Origin: Streptomyces viridochromogenes | GTDB taxonomy: Bacteria; Actinomycetota; Actinomycetes; Streptomycetales; Streptomycetaceae | Assembly: GCF_001270495.1 (NCBI RefSeq) | Contig: NZ_LGUR01000151.1 | Span: 62,001-126,000, forward strand | Length of the DNA stretch: 64,000 bases | Direction of reading: 5' to 3' | In this document: piece by piece, positions 9,016 through 16,682 of the stretch | Layout: every line of letters begins with the position of its first letter | How positions within the stretch are numbered: the stretch's first letter is position 1 | The notes under the pieces: generated by a model | The model's input: the letters and a program-made list of their open reading frames with translations, nothing else | Told to the model about the DNA's origin: nothing | The model's database searches: none | Position numbers and translations under genes: made by a program

Positions 9016-9061
9016 GGCGAACGCCGAGGAGGGTGGCGCCGCCGGAACACCTGGAGTCCGC

Positions 9062-10345
9062 ATGAGTTCCGCGCATCAGCACTCCGCGCATCAGCACTCC
9101 GCGCACCGGCACTCCGCACCCGGGCGCGTCGCCCGAGCCACGGTCTCCGCGGTGCTGATCGTCATCACCTGCGTCCTGGCGCCCGTCGCGCTGATCACGG
9201 TGTGGGTCCACGACATCGCGCTGGACACGGACCGGTACGTGTCCACGGTCGCCCCGCTGGCCACCGAACCGGCCATCCAGGACGCGGCCGTCGACCGTGT
9301 CGCGGAGGCCGTGGACGTCCGCGTCGACGGCCAGCGGGCCGCCGACCAGCTCGCCGACTGGATGCGGTCCCAGGGCCTGCCGCCCGGGGCGGCCGCCGCC
9401 GTACGGGCCCTCGGACCGCAGATCGACTCGGCCGTGGACGGCGCGGTGAACAAGGTCGTCACGCGGATCGTGCACAGTGACGTCTTCGCCACCACCTGGA
9501 AGAACGCCAACGAACGGGCCCACAACGCCGTCGTGCACGCCCTCACCGGAGAGGGCCGGGGCGCCGTGGGGGTCGCGGGTGGCACGGTCACTCTCGACGT
9601 CGGCACGCTCGTCGAGGAGGTGAAGCAGGAACTCGTCGACGCGGGACTCTCACCCGCGGCGAGGATCCCCGAGGTCGACAAGCAGCTGGTGCTGTTCCAG
9701 TCCGAGGAACTGGAGAAGATCCGCGACGGCGCGCACCTGCTGGACGTCGTCGGCTACTGGCTCCCCGTCCTCACCGTCGTGACCGGCGCGGCCGGGGTGC
9801 TGCTGGCCCGCCGGCGGCGGCGCGCGCTGGCCCGCACCGCGCTGGGCGCCGCCTTCGCCGGCCTGGTCGTGGTCATCGCCCTGGTCGTCGTACGCCGTTA
9901 CTACCTGGACCATCTCCCGGCCGCCGTGCAGTCGGACGCGGCCGCGGCGGCCGTCTTCGACACGCTCCTGCGCTTCCTGCGCTACGCCCTGGTCACGACG
10001 GTCGTGCTCGGGATCGTGATCGCGCTCGGCGCCTATCTGATCGGTCCCGGCCGGCTGCCGGTGGTGATCCGCCGCTCCTGCGACCGCACCGCCGACTCCG
10101 TCGCCGCCTGGGCCTACGGTCACGAGATCCGGGCCGGACGGGTGGGCGTGGCGGCGCAGACCTACCGCCGGTCGATCGCCCTGTCCGCCCTGGTGGTCCT
10201 GGCGTTCCTCTTCGCCGTGTGGAATCGCCCCACCCCCCTCACGATCCTGGCGCTCGCACTCGTCCTGCTCGCCGTCCTCACGGTCCTGGCGCTGCTGGCG
10301 GCAGGCGGCCGGCAGGAGGGCGCACAGGCCACCCGTGAGGGGTGA
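9062..10345 (+). CDS. Membrane protein with His-rich N-terminal repeats
   Basis: The protein has 427 residues. It begins with three copies of SAHQH/SAHRH encoded by near-identical 15-bp repeats, then a membrane span (VSAVLIVITCVLAPVALITV). An extracytoplasmic region of about 170 residues follows, then two spans near VVGYWLPVLTVVTGAAGVLLA and ALGAAFAGLVVVIALVVV. One span near YALVTTVVLGIVIALGAYLIG and two C-terminal spans complete it. I recognise it as a common actinobacterial membrane protein but know no function. The His repeats could bind metal; that is only a guess. It is likely co-transcribed with the preceding small membrane gene. Its last codons contain copy C of the operator-like repeat. 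Confidence 0.82.
   Translation: MSSAHQHSAHQHSAHRHSAPGRVARATVSAVLIVITCVLAPVALITVWVHDIALDTDRYVSTVAPLATEPAIQDAAVDRVAEAVDVRVDGQRAADQLADWMRSQGLPPGAAAAVRALGPQIDSAVDGAVNKVVTRIVHSDVFATTWKNANERAHNAVVHALTGEGRGAVGVAGGTVTLDVGTLVEEVKQELVDAGLSPAARIPEVDKQLVLFQSEELEKIRDGAHLLDVVGYWLPVLTVVTGAAGVLLARRRRRALARTALGAAFAGLVVVIALVVVRRYYLDHLPAAVQSDAAAAAVFDTLLRFLRYALVTTVVLGIVIALGAYLIGPGRLPVVIRRSCDRTADSVAAWAYGHEIRAGRVGVAAQTYRRSIALSALVVLAFLFAVWNRPTPLTILALALVLLAVLTVLALLAAGGRQEGAQATREG
10330..10344 (+). promoter_or_regulatory. Operator-like repeat, copy C (upstream of first SHOCT gene)
   Basis: CACCCGTGAGGGGTG followed by ATGCCGCCC overlaps the last codons of the preceding gene (stop 10343-10345). Its centre is 107 bp upstream of the ATG at 10444. 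The downstream flank matches copies E and F. Confidence 0.72.
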
Positions 10346-10443
10346 TGCCGCCCGGGACCGGTCCGGGGCACCGTGAAGCCGACGGGTTGCGAGTCCTCAG
10401 GCACCGCGTGGTCGGCGCGGATGCCGGCCCGGCGGAGGCGATC

Positions 10444-10845
10444 ATGGACTATCCCCTGCTCGACGTATTCCTGACGATGCTCTGGTTCTTCCTGTGGATC
10501 ATGTGGTTCATGCTGCTCTTCCGCGTGGTCGGCGACATCTTCCGGGACGACGCGCTCAGCGGCTGGGGGAAGGCCGGCTGGACGCTGTTGGTGTGTGCGC
10601 TGCCGTTCGTCGGCGTCCTCGCCTATCTGGTCGTCCGCGGGCGCGGGATGGGCGAGCGCGAACTGCGCCGGGCGCGGGACCAGGAGCGGGCCTTCCGGGC
10701 GTACGTCCAGGAGGCCGCCGCACCCGGACCGAAGGCACCCGGCGCCAAGGCGGACGAACTGGGCAGGCTGGCCGCGCTGCACGACCGGGGAGCCATCACC
10801 GACGCCGAGTACGAGCGGGCCAAGGCGAAGGTCCTGGCGGTCTGA
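10444..10845 (+). CDS. SHOCT-domain membrane protein, copy 1 (PLDc_N-like)
   Basis: The protein has 133 residues. It has two N-terminal membrane helices (FLTMLWFFLWIMWFMLLFRVVGD region and a span around GWTLLVCALPFVGVLAYLVV, a PLDc_N-like hairpin). An Arg-rich linker follows, then a C-terminal SHOCT motif (LGRLAALHDRGAITDAEYERAKAKVL), the short helical tail common on actinobacterial membrane proteins. The ATG at 10444 starts the MDYPLL sequence shared with the paralogue at 13113, which fixes the start. Function is unknown. It is convergent with the GH15 gene and preceded by copy C of the operator-like repeat. Confidence 0.85.
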   Translation: MDYPLLDVFLTMLWFFLWIMWFMLLFRVVGDIFRDDALSGWGKAGWTLLVCALPFVGVLAYLVVRGRGMGERELRRARDQERAFRAYVQEAAAPGPKAPGAKADELGRLAALHDRGAITDAEYERAKAKVLAV

Positions 10846-10889
10846 CGCGGTCCGGCGCCCTGGCCCTCGACCCCCGCCGATCGTCCGTG

Positions 10890-12803
10890 TCAGCCGTCGT
10901 CGCCTGCGGCCGGCGAGCGGGCGGGGGCGGTGAAGCCTCGTGGCGTCGCGTGCCGGTCGTCGCCCCGTGCCGGGTGTGCCTCGGCCTGGCCGAGTTGCTC
11001 GTCCAGGGACATGGCGGCGGTGACCAGGGCGAGGTGGGTGAACGCCTGGGGGAAGTTGCCGAGTTGTTCGCCCGAGGGGCCGGTCTCCTCCGCGAAGAGG
11101 CCGACATGGTTGGCGTAGGTGAGCATCTTGTCGAACGCGTACCGGGCCTGCCCGAGCCGGCCGCTGCGGGCCAGGGCGTCGACGTAGAAGAAGCTGCACA
11201 GGTTGAAGGTGCCCTCGGAGCCGCGCAGCCCGTCGGGGGAGGCATGGGGGTCGTAGCGGTGGACGAGGCTGTCGCTGACCAGTTCCTCGTCCATGGCGTC
11301 GAGGGTGGTGAGCCAGTCCGGGTCGTGCGGCGAGATGAAACCGACCCGTGGCATCAGCAGGAGCGAGGCGTCCAGGACGTCCGTGTCGTAGTGCTGGACG
11401 AAGGCCTGACGCTTGTCGTGCCAGCCCTTGTCGACGATCTGCCGGAAGACCGCGTCCCGCGTGTCGGTCCAGCGGCCGATCTGCCCCGGACGGGCGAAGG
11501 CCCGGGACGCGCGGATGCCGCGGTCGAAGGCGACCCAGGTCATCAGCCGGCTGTAGGTGAAGTTCTGCCGGCCGCCGCGGGTCTCCCAGATCCCCTCGTC
11601 GGGCTGGTCCCAGTGGTCGGAGAGCCAGTCCAGTACGTCGCGCAGGGCGCCCCAGCCGCGGATCGTCCCCATGTCGCCGCCCACCGCCAGCGCGTCGGCC
11701 GCCTCGCCGTAGATGTCGAGTTGCAGCTGGTCGGCGGACGCGTTGCCGGCCCGGACGGGCCGGGAGCCCCGGTAGCCCTCCAGGTGGTCGAGGGTCTCCT
11801 CGGTCAGCTGGGGGTCGCCGTCCACCCGGTACATGATCTGGAGGGGGTCACCGGTGGCGGTGCCCCCGGCGTCGACGCGGGCGCGCAGCCAGCGGCGGAA
11901 CGCGTACGCCTCCGTCTCGAAGCCCAGATCGATCAGGGAGCGGACGGAGAGCGAGGCGTCCCGTACCCAGGTGTAGCGGTAGTCCCAGTTGCGCTCGCCG
12001 CCGATCTGCTCGGGCAGTCCCATGGTGGCGGCGGCGACGGGCGCGCCGGTGGGGGCGTAGGTGAGCAGCTTGAGGGTGATCGCCGAGCGGTTCACCATCT
12101 CCTGCCAGCGTCCCCGGTAGGTGCAGGAGCGCAGCCACGACAGCCAGAAGGTGCGGCACGACGCCATGTCGTCGATCACGCCGCCCAGGGTCGGCGCGGG
12201 CGCCGAGGTGGCCCCGCTCGCGGTACCGGTCAGCACGACCGCCACCGCCTGCCCGGCGGACAGCGTGAAACGGGCGGTGACGTCGTCCCCTTCGGTGCGG
12301 AAGGCGAGCCCGGGGGTGGACTGGAGGTGCAGATCGCTGCCCGGCCCGTGGAAGACGGCGGAGCGGCCGTCGTCCTGGCGGGTGAGGGTGTGCGGGGCGC
12401 GCGCGTAGTCGAAGCGGGGGCGGCAGGCGAAGGAGAAGGACAGGGTGCCCCGGACGACCCGCGCGACCCGGACGAGACGGTGCCGGTCCGTCGGCAGCAT
12501 GGAGTCGACGGGCGGCATGAAGTCGGCGACCTCGCCGACGCCGCCCGGCGCCATGTACCGCGTGATCAGGATCGCCGTGTCGGACAGATACAGCTGCCGT
12601 ACCGTCAGCCCCTCGCCCGCCAGGCGGTCCACGGCCAGCCGGCAGTGACCGCCGCGCTCGCTGTCCAGCAACGAGGCGAAGACACTCGGCGAGTCGAAGC
12701 GCGGCGTGCACCACCAGTCGACGGTTCCGGCGGAGGAGACCAGAGCCGCGGTCTGGAGGTCGCCGACCATCCCGTGCTCGGCGATGGGCGGATAACGGTC
12801 CAC
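10890..12803 (-). CDS. Glycoside hydrolase family 15 protein (trehalase/glucoamylase-like)
   Basis: The protein has 637 residues and no signal peptide, so it is cytoplasmic. It has an N-terminal beta-sandwich domain and a C-terminal (alpha/alpha)6 barrel with GH15 motifs GERNWDYRYTWVRDAS and PDEGIWETRGG (likely catalytic acid Glu in EGIWE). GLFAEETGPSGEQLGNFPQ follows near the C-terminus (likely base). This is the actinobacterial GH15 clade that includes mycobacterial trehalase, so trehalose or another alpha-glucoside is the probable substrate. The GTG at 12803 is chosen because GGAGGAGG (12808-12815, complement) lies 4 nt upstream; an in-frame GTG at 12821 would place that ribosome site inside the gene. 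Copy D of the operator-like repeat lies about 100 bp upstream. Confidence 0.9.
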   Translation of the reverse strand: MDRYPPIAEHGMVGDLQTAALVSSAGTVDWWCTPRFDSPSVFASLLDSERGGHCRLAVDRLAGEGLTVRQLYLSDTAILITRYMAPGGVGEVADFMPPVDSMLPTDRHRLVRVARVVRGTLSFSFACRPRFDYARAPHTLTRQDDGRSAVFHGPGSDLHLQSTPGLAFRTEGDDVTARFTLSAGQAVAVVLTGTASGATSAPAPTLGGVIDDMASCRTFWLSWLRSCTYRGRWQEMVNRSAITLKLLTYAPTGAPVAAATMGLPEQIGGERNWDYRYTWVRDASLSVRSLIDLGFETEAYAFRRWLRARVDAGGTATGDPLQIMYRVDGDPQLTEETLDHLEGYRGSRPVRAGNASADQLQLDIYGEAADALAVGGDMGTIRGWGALRDVLDWLSDHWDQPDEGIWETRGGRQNFTYSRLMTWVAFDRGIRASRAFARPGQIGRWTDTRDAVFRQIVDKGWHDKRQAFVQHYDTDVLDASLLLMPRVGFISPHDPDWLTTLDAMDEELVSDSLVHRYDPHASPDGLRGSEGTFNLCSFFYVDALARSGRLGQARYAFDKMLTYANHVGLFAEETGPSGEQLGNFPQAFTHLALVTAAMSLDEQLGQAEAHPARGDDRHATPRGFTAPARSPAAGDDG

Positions 12804-12897
12804 TGCGCCTCCTCCGTGCACCGGGTACGCCGATGCGTTCCTCCGTGCTCCTCGGACGGCTCACCTTCATCGTTCGAGCGCGCCCGGGGCGGGACTT

Positions 12898-12912
12898 CAC
12901 CCCTGACAGGTG
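12898..12912 (-). promoter_or_regulatory. Operator-like repeat, copy D (upstream of GH15 gene)
   Basis: On the minus strand it reads CACCTGTCAGGGGTG followed by AAG, within the longer palindrome TTCACC-N7-GGTGAA. Its centre is 102 bp upstream of the GTG at 12803. Confidence 0.75.
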
Positions 12913-13008
12913 AAACCCGCGGTGCCGGGTGCGCCGACGGCACGGAGGCATCCGGCGGGTCGACCCGGCCCCCGTGCGACGGCCGCGCCGCCACGGACGG
13001 CGACACCC

Positions 13009-13023
13009 CACCCGCTTCGGGTG
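13009..13023 (+). promoter_or_regulatory. Operator-like repeat, copy E (upstream of second SHOCT gene)
   Basis: CACCCGCTTCGGGTG is a perfect 6+3+6 inverted repeat followed by ATGCCGTCC. Its centre is 97 bp upstream of the GTG at 13113. It is the most symmetric of the six copies. Confidence 0.77.
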
Positions 13024-13112
13024 ATGCCGTCCCGGGCCGACAGGCGCAGCGTGGACACATCAGGCTTGGAGTGCCGCCGTGGCGTCACGGCGGCCGACAT
13101 GTGGAGGCAACA

Positions 13113-13523
13113 GTGGACTATCCGCTGCTCAACGCGTTCCTGACCATGCTCTGGTTCTTCCTGTGGGTCATGTGGTTCGTGCTGCTGTTCCGCGTCATCG
13201 GCGACATCTTCCGCGACGACACCATGAGTGGCGGGGCCAAGGCGGGCTGGACGGTCTTCGTCTGTGTGCTGCCGTTCCTCGGCGTCTTCGTCTACCTGAT
13301 GGCCCGCGGGCGCGGCATGGGTGAGCGTGACATGCGCCAGATGCAGCGGCAGGAGGAGGCGTTCCGCTCCTACGTCCAGGAGGCGGCCGCCGAAGCTCCG
13401 GCGACCCGTGCGACCCAGGCGACCCACGCGGACGCGTTGGCCAAGCTCGCCGGGCTGCACGACCACGGCGACATCACCGACGCCGAGTACGAGCGGGCCA
13501 AGGAGAAGGTGCTGGCGGGCTGA
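13113..13523 (+). CDS. SHOCT-domain membrane protein, copy 2
   Basis: The protein has 136 residues and is a close paralogue of the protein at 10444: the same DYPLL start, the same two membrane helices (FLTMLWFFLWVMWFVLLF; WTVFVCVLPFLGVFVYLM), the same GRGMGER linker and SHOCT tail (ITDAEYERAKEKVLAG). The GTG at 13113 has GGAGG 5 nt upstream. The pair brackets the GH15 gene, indicating duplication of a gene with its promoter region. The central Ala/Thr-rich linker (RATQATHAD) differs most. It converges with the 65-residue gene (27 bp apart). Confidence 0.85.
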   Translation: MDYPLLNAFLTMLWFFLWVMWFVLLFRVIGDIFRDDTMSGGAKAGWTVFVCVLPFLGVFVYLMARGRGMGERDMRQMQRQEEAFRSYVQEAAAEAPATRATQATHADALAKLAGLHDHGDITDAEYERAKEKVLAG

Positions 13524-13550
13524 GTCGTACGGCCGCCCGCGGCCCGCGGC

Positions 13551-13748
13551 TCACTCGGGCAGCCGGCGGAACTCCGCGATGTGCAGGCCCAGCGACTGGA
13601 ACCGTATCAACAGGTCGTACAGATGGGCCTCGTCGTCGACCTGGCCGTACAGCACGGTCTGGTGGGGGACGACGAAGGAGTCCAACTCGGGGAACGCCGT
13701 CGTCAGCTCCTCCGACATCAGTCCGTCGACACGGATCTCGTAACGCAT
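13551..13748 (-). CDS. Small conserved-looking protein, 65 residues, unknown function
   Basis: The protein has 65 residues, starting MRYEIRVDGLMSEELTTAFP. It is predicted as a compact alpha/beta fold with alternating hydrophobic strands (SFVVPHQTVLYGQV) and one helix (DEAHLYDLLIRFQSLGLHI). The start is the ATG at 13748, supported by the coding bias and by GAGGAC just before it, though that spacing is short. It has no cysteine, signal or membrane span. I do not recognise a named family. It lies downstream of the LuxR-type regulator in the same direction but has its own copy (F) of the operator-like repeat 36 bp upstream, so it is a probable regulon member. Confidence 0.75.
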   Translation of the reverse strand: MRYEIRVDGLMSEELTTAFPELDSFVVPHQTVLYGQVDDEAHLYDLLIRFQSLGLHIAEFRRLPE

Positions 13749-13784
13749 GTCCTCATGCTGTGGGACCGGGGCGGCGGGTGGCAT

Positions 13785-13799
13785 CACCCCGACGAGGTG
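13785..13799 (-). promoter_or_regulatory. Operator-like repeat, copy F (upstream of 65-residue gene)
   Basis: On the minus strand it reads CACCTCGTCGGGGTG followed by ATGCCACCC, with the same downstream flank as copies C and E. Its centre is 44 bp upstream of the ATG at 13748. Confidence 0.72.
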
Positions 13800-13860
13800 A
13801 GCGGCGCACGTGGTTCGCGTGGGCGGCGGCGGAGTCCGTCGTCGACGGGGGAGGGGGGAG

Positions 13861-16578
13861 TCAGAGCAGCCCGAGCTCGCGGGCCCGGCGGACCGCCTCG
13901 CCACGGCGGGAGGCGGCGAGCTTGCGGTAGATGCCCTTCAGGTGTGTCTTCACCGTGTTGACCGACAGATGCAGGTCGGCGGCGATCTCCTCGGTGGACA
14001 TGAGCTGGGCCAGCCGCTCCAGGACGTCCTGCTCCCGTGTGCTGAGCGGCTCGGGGGGCGGGCCCACGGACTCCTCCCGGTGTCGCGGGGCGGCGGGCCG
14101 CGGCGCGAGCGCGCCGGTCAGCCAGGCATGCTCGCGGGCGAGCACGGGCCGCTCCAGCAGCAGCCGTCTGAGCCAGGGCCCGGCTTCCAGGAACGGCCGC
14201 CTGAGGTGATGCGGGCGGGCGGCCGCCAGGGCCCGCGGGAGCAGGCTCTCCGCGGCGACGGAGTCACCGAGCGCGTCCACGGCCTGCGCACGGGCCAGCA
14301 GCACCCACACGTCGATGACCGGTCCCCGGTCCCCGGGCTCGGGGAGGTCGTCGAGGATGCGCAGCGCCCGTTCGCCGTCGCCCGCGGCCACCCGCGCCCG
14401 CGCCTCGGCGGCCACGCTCTCGGCGCAGTGCGGCGGTTGCTCCTCGAAGACCTTGACCGCCGCCTTCGGATCGCCGTCGGCCAGATGTGCCGAGGACGTG
14501 GCCATGGCGATGCGGTCGCTCACCCACGGGGAGGGCTCGGCGGACGGGACTCTCGCAACAGGCCCCAGCGCCACCAGGGCCGCCCGGGAGTCCCCCTTCG
14601 CGACCAGCATCCGGGAACGCAGGATCGCCAGCTCCACGGCCACGACGGGATCGCGGGCGGCGGCGGACGTGGCGGCCACCTGGTCGAGATGGCCCTGGGC
14701 GGGCACCAGGTCGGCGCGGTCGATGGCGACGGCTGCCAGCACGAGCTGCGCCATCCCGGTCCGGTCGGCCGCCGGCAGCCCCGACTGCTCCGCCTCGGCG
14801 ATCGCCGCCCGGGCATGCGCCTCGGCCTGACCGGGCCGGCCGTGCAGGAAGTCGATCAGCGCCAGCCGGCCGAGGGCCTCGTGCCGGGCGAACGCCGTCG
14901 AGAGCCCCTGGTCGGCGGCGACGGCGGCGGACAGCGTCGCGCGCGCGGCATCGAAGCGGCCCGCCCACAGCTGGGCCGATCCGAGGTCGGTGAGCATGAG
15001 GGCCGTCAGCTCCGGACTCCGCTCCAACCGGTCGTCGGGAAGGGCGTGTTCCGCCTCCGCGGCGTCCCTCGCCGCCGTCTCGGCCAGGTCCGCCGAGCCC
15101 GCCACCCGGGCGGCCAGCACCCGGAGCACCGCACAGGTGAGCCGCACCGCCGCGGCGTCGTCGGTGTCGCCGCCCGGCAGGTTCTCCTCCGCGCGGCGCA
15201 GATACGCGAACCCCCGGTCGACGTCGTGGTGGGCCAGCTCGCGCGCCGCGCGCACCAGGTCGGGAGCGGGCCCGGACGCCTCCGGCGCCATCCCGGCGAA
15301 GAGAACGTCCAGCCGCTCGGCGGCCAGCCCGGTCAGCAGCCGGCCGATCGCCAGATGGTCGACCAGCTCTGCGGCGGCGAACTCCCAGTCACCCGCGTCC
15401 GCCGCATGCCGCAGGGCCTCGTCGAGCAGGCCCGCCCGGCTCAGCCACTCGGCGGCCGTACGGTGCAGCTCCGGCTCCAGGCCGGGGTGGCGCACGCGCA
15501 GATGCACCCGCAGGATCTCGGCGAAGAGCGAGTGCAGGCGGTACCAGGAACGCCCGATGGGCTCGACGAACGCGTTCGTCCGTTGCAGTTCCTCCAGGAC
15601 CGGCTCCGCGTCGTCCCGGCCGGTGAGGGCATTGGCCAGATCGGGGTGGGTCTTCTCCAGGATGCTGGTGCGCAGCAGCAGGTCCTGGGTCTCGGCGGGG
15701 TGGGCGCGCAGCACCTCGCCCAGCAGGAAGTCGGCCACCGTGCTGTGCCCGGCCTCGAAGTCCTTCAGGAAGCTCTCCGGGTCGTCGGCCCGCTGCGCGG
15801 CCAGGGCACACAGCCGCAGTCCCGCCGCCCAGCCCTCGGTGCGTTCGGTCAGCATGCGCGCGGCCTCGGCCGACAGGGGCAGCCCGTGCCGGTCGACCAG
15901 GGCCGCCGTCTCCTCGGTGCGGAAGGCCAGGTCGTCGGCGCGGATGTCGACGAGTTCACCGGCGGCCCGGTAGCGGTACAGCGGCAGCAGCGGCTCCGTG
16001 CGGCTGATGATCACCAGGCGCAGTCCGTCCCCGGCGTGGCGGAGCACGAACTGGACCTCGTCGGCCACCGCGGCGGAGCCGGCCACCCGGTCGAACTCGT
16101 CCAGGACGAGGGTCACCCGGCCGTCCCGTTCGTTCAGCCAGGCCGCCAGACGGGCCAGCAGCGAGTGATCGACCTCGCCGGGCCGGGCCGGGCTGCCGAT
16201 GGAGTCGGGCAGGGCGACCCCGTGCCGGCGAAAGGCGTGCAGGACGTAGGACCAGAAGACCCCGGGCGCGCTGTCCTGCGGCTCCACCGTCAGCCAGGCG
16301 AAGGCGCCCGGCGCACAGGCCGTGATCCAGTCGGCGACCAGCAGGGTCTTGCCCGCCCCCGCGGGCCCGTTGACCAGGGTCAGCGGACTGTGGGCGCCGT
16401 CGGTCAGCTGCTCGACGAGCCGGTCCCTGCGTACGAACGTCCCCGGGACCGTCGGCACCGTGAGTCGGGCGGCGAGCACCGGGTCACCGTCCGGCGTCAC
16501 CCCCGTCACCCCCGTCACCGTGGAATCGCCGTGGCCTCCTCCGACGGAGCGTGCCTTCACGCCCATCACACCCCTCAC
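13861..16578 (-). CDS. MalT-like large ATP-binding LuxR family regulator
   Basis: The protein has 905 residues. Residues 50-350 form a STAND/AAA-type ATPase with Walker A (GPAGAGKTLL) and Walker B (LVLDEF). A long alpha-helical, TPR-like sensor region follows, then a C-terminal LuxR helix-turn-helix (LSTREQDVLERLAQ... SVNTVKTHLKGIYRKL). Such proteins are ATP-dependent transcriptional activators that respond to an inducer bound by the helical part. The start is the GTG at 16578; an ATG at 16566 with AGGGG upstream is equally possible. The minus-strand sequence at the start contains CATCCGTGAGGGGTG (16569-16583), a one-mismatch relative of the operator-like repeat. This makes the protein a candidate regulator of that regulon, but only by proximity. 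Confidence 0.9.
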   Translation of the reverse strand: MRGVMGVKARSVGGGHGDSTVTGVTGVTPDGDPVLAARLTVPTVPGTFVRRDRLVEQLTDGAHSPLTLVNGPAGAGKTLLVADWITACAPGAFAWLTVEPQDSAPGVFWSYVLHAFRRHGVALPDSIGSPARPGEVDHSLLARLAAWLNERDGRVTLVLDEFDRVAGSAAVADEVQFVLRHAGDGLRLVIISRTEPLLPLYRYRAAGELVDIRADDLAFRTEETAALVDRHGLPLSAEAARMLTERTEGWAAGLRLCALAAQRADDPESFLKDFEAGHSTVADFLLGEVLRAHPAETQDLLLRTSILEKTHPDLANALTGRDDAEPVLEELQRTNAFVEPIGRSWYRLHSLFAEILRVHLRVRHPGLEPELHRTAAEWLSRAGLLDEALRHAADAGDWEFAAAELVDHLAIGRLLTGLAAERLDVLFAGMAPEASGPAPDLVRAARELAHHDVDRGFAYLRRAEENLPGGDTDDAAAVRLTCAVLRVLAARVAGSADLAETAARDAAEAEHALPDDRLERSPELTALMLTDLGSAQLWAGRFDAARATLSAAVAADQGLSTAFARHEALGRLALIDFLHGRPGQAEAHARAAIAEAEQSGLPAADRTGMAQLVLAAVAIDRADLVPAQGHLDQVAATSAAARDPVVAVELAILRSRMLVAKGDSRAALVALGPVARVPSAEPSPWVSDRIAMATSSAHLADGDPKAAVKVFEEQPPHCAESVAAEARARVAAGDGERALRILDDLPEPGDRGPVIDVWVLLARAQAVDALGDSVAAESLLPRALAAARPHHLRRPFLEAGPWLRRLLLERPVLAREHAWLTGALAPRPAAPRHREESVGPPPEPLSTREQDVLERLAQLMSTEEIAADLHLSVNTVKTHLKGIYRKLAASRRGEAVRRARELGLL

Positions 16579-16682
16579 GGATGCCCGAGCGGTACAACAT
16601 CACGTTCCGATCCTCGCCCCGGGCCAGGTCACCCGCAACCGGCGACCGGACAGGCCCTGGGGCGTGGCCAGGCCGTGGCTGC

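Larger units (their letters stand above)
12804..13112. other. Divergent regulatory region between GH15 and SHOCT genes
   Basis: These 309 bp contain no gene I can support. They hold operator-like repeat copies D (12898-12912, facing the GH15 gene) and E (13009-13023, facing the second SHOCT gene), whose centres are 111 bp apart. They also hold the two ribosome sites GGAGGAGG (minus strand) and GGAGG (13103-13107). Confidence 0.7.

Noticed and set aside
10494..13523. A very long plus-strand open frame (over 1000 codons) covering the GH15 gene
   Set aside because: Its upstream part is the antisense shadow of the minus-strand GH15 gene, caused by high GC; only the last 136 residues (from 13113) form a real protein.
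16500..16540. Repeated CACCCCCGTCACC sequences near the start of the LuxR gene as operators
   Set aside because: They are coding repeats (Gly-Val-Thr units) with no inverted symmetry.
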